DNA of 5,477 bases from an uncultured Prevotellaceae bacterium (GTDB taxonomy: Bacteria > Bacteroidota > Bacteroidia > Bacteroidales > Bacteroidaceae), in NCBI GenBank assembly GCA_946413885.1, contig CAMKMK010000156.1, positions 1 to 5,477 of the forward strand. Direction: 5' to 3'. Numbering within the stretch: position 1 is the stretch's first letter; each line of letters begins with the position of its first letter. The notes beneath the pieces are model-generated. The model did no database searches. It saw nothing but the letters and a program-made list of their open reading frames with translations, and was not told where the DNA came from. Positions 5,269 through 5,477 of this stretch are shown here, in pieces. The translations under genes and the position numbers were made by a program.

Positions 5269-5378
5269 ATACGCAACGTGTTGAAAGAGGAAAGACAACA
5301 CGTTCTTTCCTCAAAGACAACGTGTTCTTCCAGCAAAGACAACACGTTCTTCCCTCGAAGACAACACGTTCTTCTGAG
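5269..5378. repeat. Tandem array of 22-nt units, 4 clear plus 1 degenerate
   Basis: Units are exactly 22 nt: 5291-5312, 5313-5334, 5335-5356 and 5357-5378, each with (A/G)AAGACAAC-RY-GTTCTT. A decayed unit at 5269-5290 keeps only CAACGTGTT, in phase. The core is AAC-NN-GTT, with NN = GT, AC, GT, AC, AC from left to right, so the core is effectively inverted in units 0 and 2. Unit 1 forms a perfect 9-bp hairpin: 5287-5295 pairs with 5304-5312 around the loop CAACACGT. Unit 4 pairs 5357-5361 with 5370-5374, extendable past one bulge. There are no unique spacers, so this is not CRISPR. A row of protein sites about two helical turns apart, or a structured RNA, are both possible. Confidence 0.85.
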
Positions 5379-5408
5379 TAATCCGAAAACTCTGAGTAAT
5401 CCGAAAAC
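5373..5408. repeat. Perfect 18-nt tandem duplication
   Basis: TCTGAGTAATCCGAAAAC occurs at 5373-5390 and again, identically, at 5391-5408, with TC continuing the period. It begins inside the last unit of the 22-nt array. Each copy includes GAGT...ACTC as a short dyad. Exact identity suggests a recent slippage or recombination event. Confidence 0.9.
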
Positions 5409-5416
5409 TCGGAAAA

Positions 5417-5432
5417 AATTGGGTAATTGGGT
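5417..5432. repeat. Perfect 8-nt tandem duplication
   Basis: AATTGGGT is found twice in direct succession (5417-5424, 5425-5432) after the A-run at 5413-5418. It is the third tandem repeat of a different period within 165 nt. Confidence 0.8.
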
Positions 5433-5435
5433 TAG

Positions 5436-5448
5436 GCGCTTAGAGCGC
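5436..5448. repeat. Short hairpin GCGCT-TAG-AGCGC
   Basis: A perfect 5-bp stem (5436-5440 with 5444-5448) closes a 3-nt loop. Its left flank GGCG (5435-5438) could instead pair with CGCC (5459-5462), so it competes weakly with the hairpin at the window edge. Confidence 0.5.
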
Positions 5449-5455
5449 ACTTGTG

Positions 5456-5477
5456 AAACGCCCTATTTTAGGCGTTT
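5456..5477. terminator. Terminator-like hairpin at the right edge
   Basis: AAACGCC (5456-5462) pairs with GGCGTTT (5471-5477) around the loop CTATTTTA, a perfect 7-bp stem with A on the left and T on the right, typical of bidirectional terminators. The window ends in the T run, so its length is unknown. No gene in the window reads into it from the left. It could end a leftward gene lying just outside or belong to the leader of a rightward one. Confidence 0.55.

Larger units (their letters stand above)
4946..5477. other. 532-nt gene-free region rich in repeats and hairpins
   Basis: No frame here resembles a known protein. The longest, 5205-5450 on the minus strand, runs through the 22-nt repeat array and gives a Cys/Leu-rich low-complexity product, so it is treated as spurious. 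The region holds efp termination signals (4953-5087), a small dyad (5112-5126), a leftward promoter (5182-5212), three tandem repeats (5269-5432) and two hairpins at the edge (5436-5477), listed separately. It is either the regulatory or structured-RNA border of an accessory locus to the right, or decayed sequence. Confidence 0.7.

Noticed and set aside
5269..5378. CRISPR array
   Set aside because: Units abut with no unique spacers, the repeat is too short, and no cas gene is present.
5269..5378. Integron attC-like sites (AAC...GTT cores)
   Set aside because: The flanks do not fit the RYYYAAC/GTTRRRY consensus, and there is neither a cassette gene nor an integrase.
5205..5450. Minus-strand 81-codon frame over the repeat array
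   Set aside because: The 22-nt period is not a multiple of three, so the frame rotates through each unit; the Cys/Leu-rich product is a by-product of the repeats.

Overview
The window looks like a chromosomal core segment from a member of the Bacteroidota, most likely order Bacteroidales and Prevotella-like. The evidence is fourfold. There are three close matches to the Bacteroidota promoter consensus (TTTG or TTG, about 19 nt, TAnnTTTG). Most starts lack an obvious Shine-Dalgarno sequence. The proteins have Bacteroidales-type sequences, for example the EF-P loop PGKGNTIM and the L34 tail TVSDEVHGKK. Genes are moderately GC-rich and spacers are AT-rich. The genus is inferred from memory of family sequences, not from a search.

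Left part (1-3917, minus strand): one probable operon, transcribed right to left from a well-formed promoter at 3887-3917. The order is a membrane-anchored PASTA-domain protein (3171-3818), an RluD-type rRNA pseudouridine synthase (2066-3178, overlapping the PASTA gene by 8 nt), D-alanine--D-alanine ligase ddl (1014-1997), and a PlsC-superfamily acyltransferase (from 1000 leftward, running off the window). The theme is envelope building: Ddl makes the D-Ala-D-Ala end of the peptidoglycan stem, PASTA domains typically bind peptidoglycan fragments or are extracytoplasmic, and the acyltransferase is probably for phospholipid or lipid synthesis. The pseudouridine synthase is the translation-related member.

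Middle part (3974-4945): rpmH (ribosomal protein L34) on the minus strand, with its own promoter and a strong hairpin/U-tract terminator, diverges from efp (elongation factor P) on the plus strand. Their two promoters lie back to back in a 187-nt spacer. Both genes serve the ribosome.

Right part (4946-5477): 532 nt with no credible gene but much structure. Behind efp there is a twice-repeated CCCCT-GTGA-AGGGG hairpin element and then a strong terminator. Next comes an orphan leftward promoter (5182-5212). Beyond it lies a phased array of 22-nt units (5269-5378) whose AAC-NN-GTT core flips between AC and GT, and whose first full unit folds into a perfect 9-bp hairpin. An 18-nt tandem duplication and an 8-nt tandem duplication follow directly. 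Two hairpins at the extreme right edge, the last terminator-like, close the window. The array and its companions are the part not explained by ordinary housekeeping annotation.
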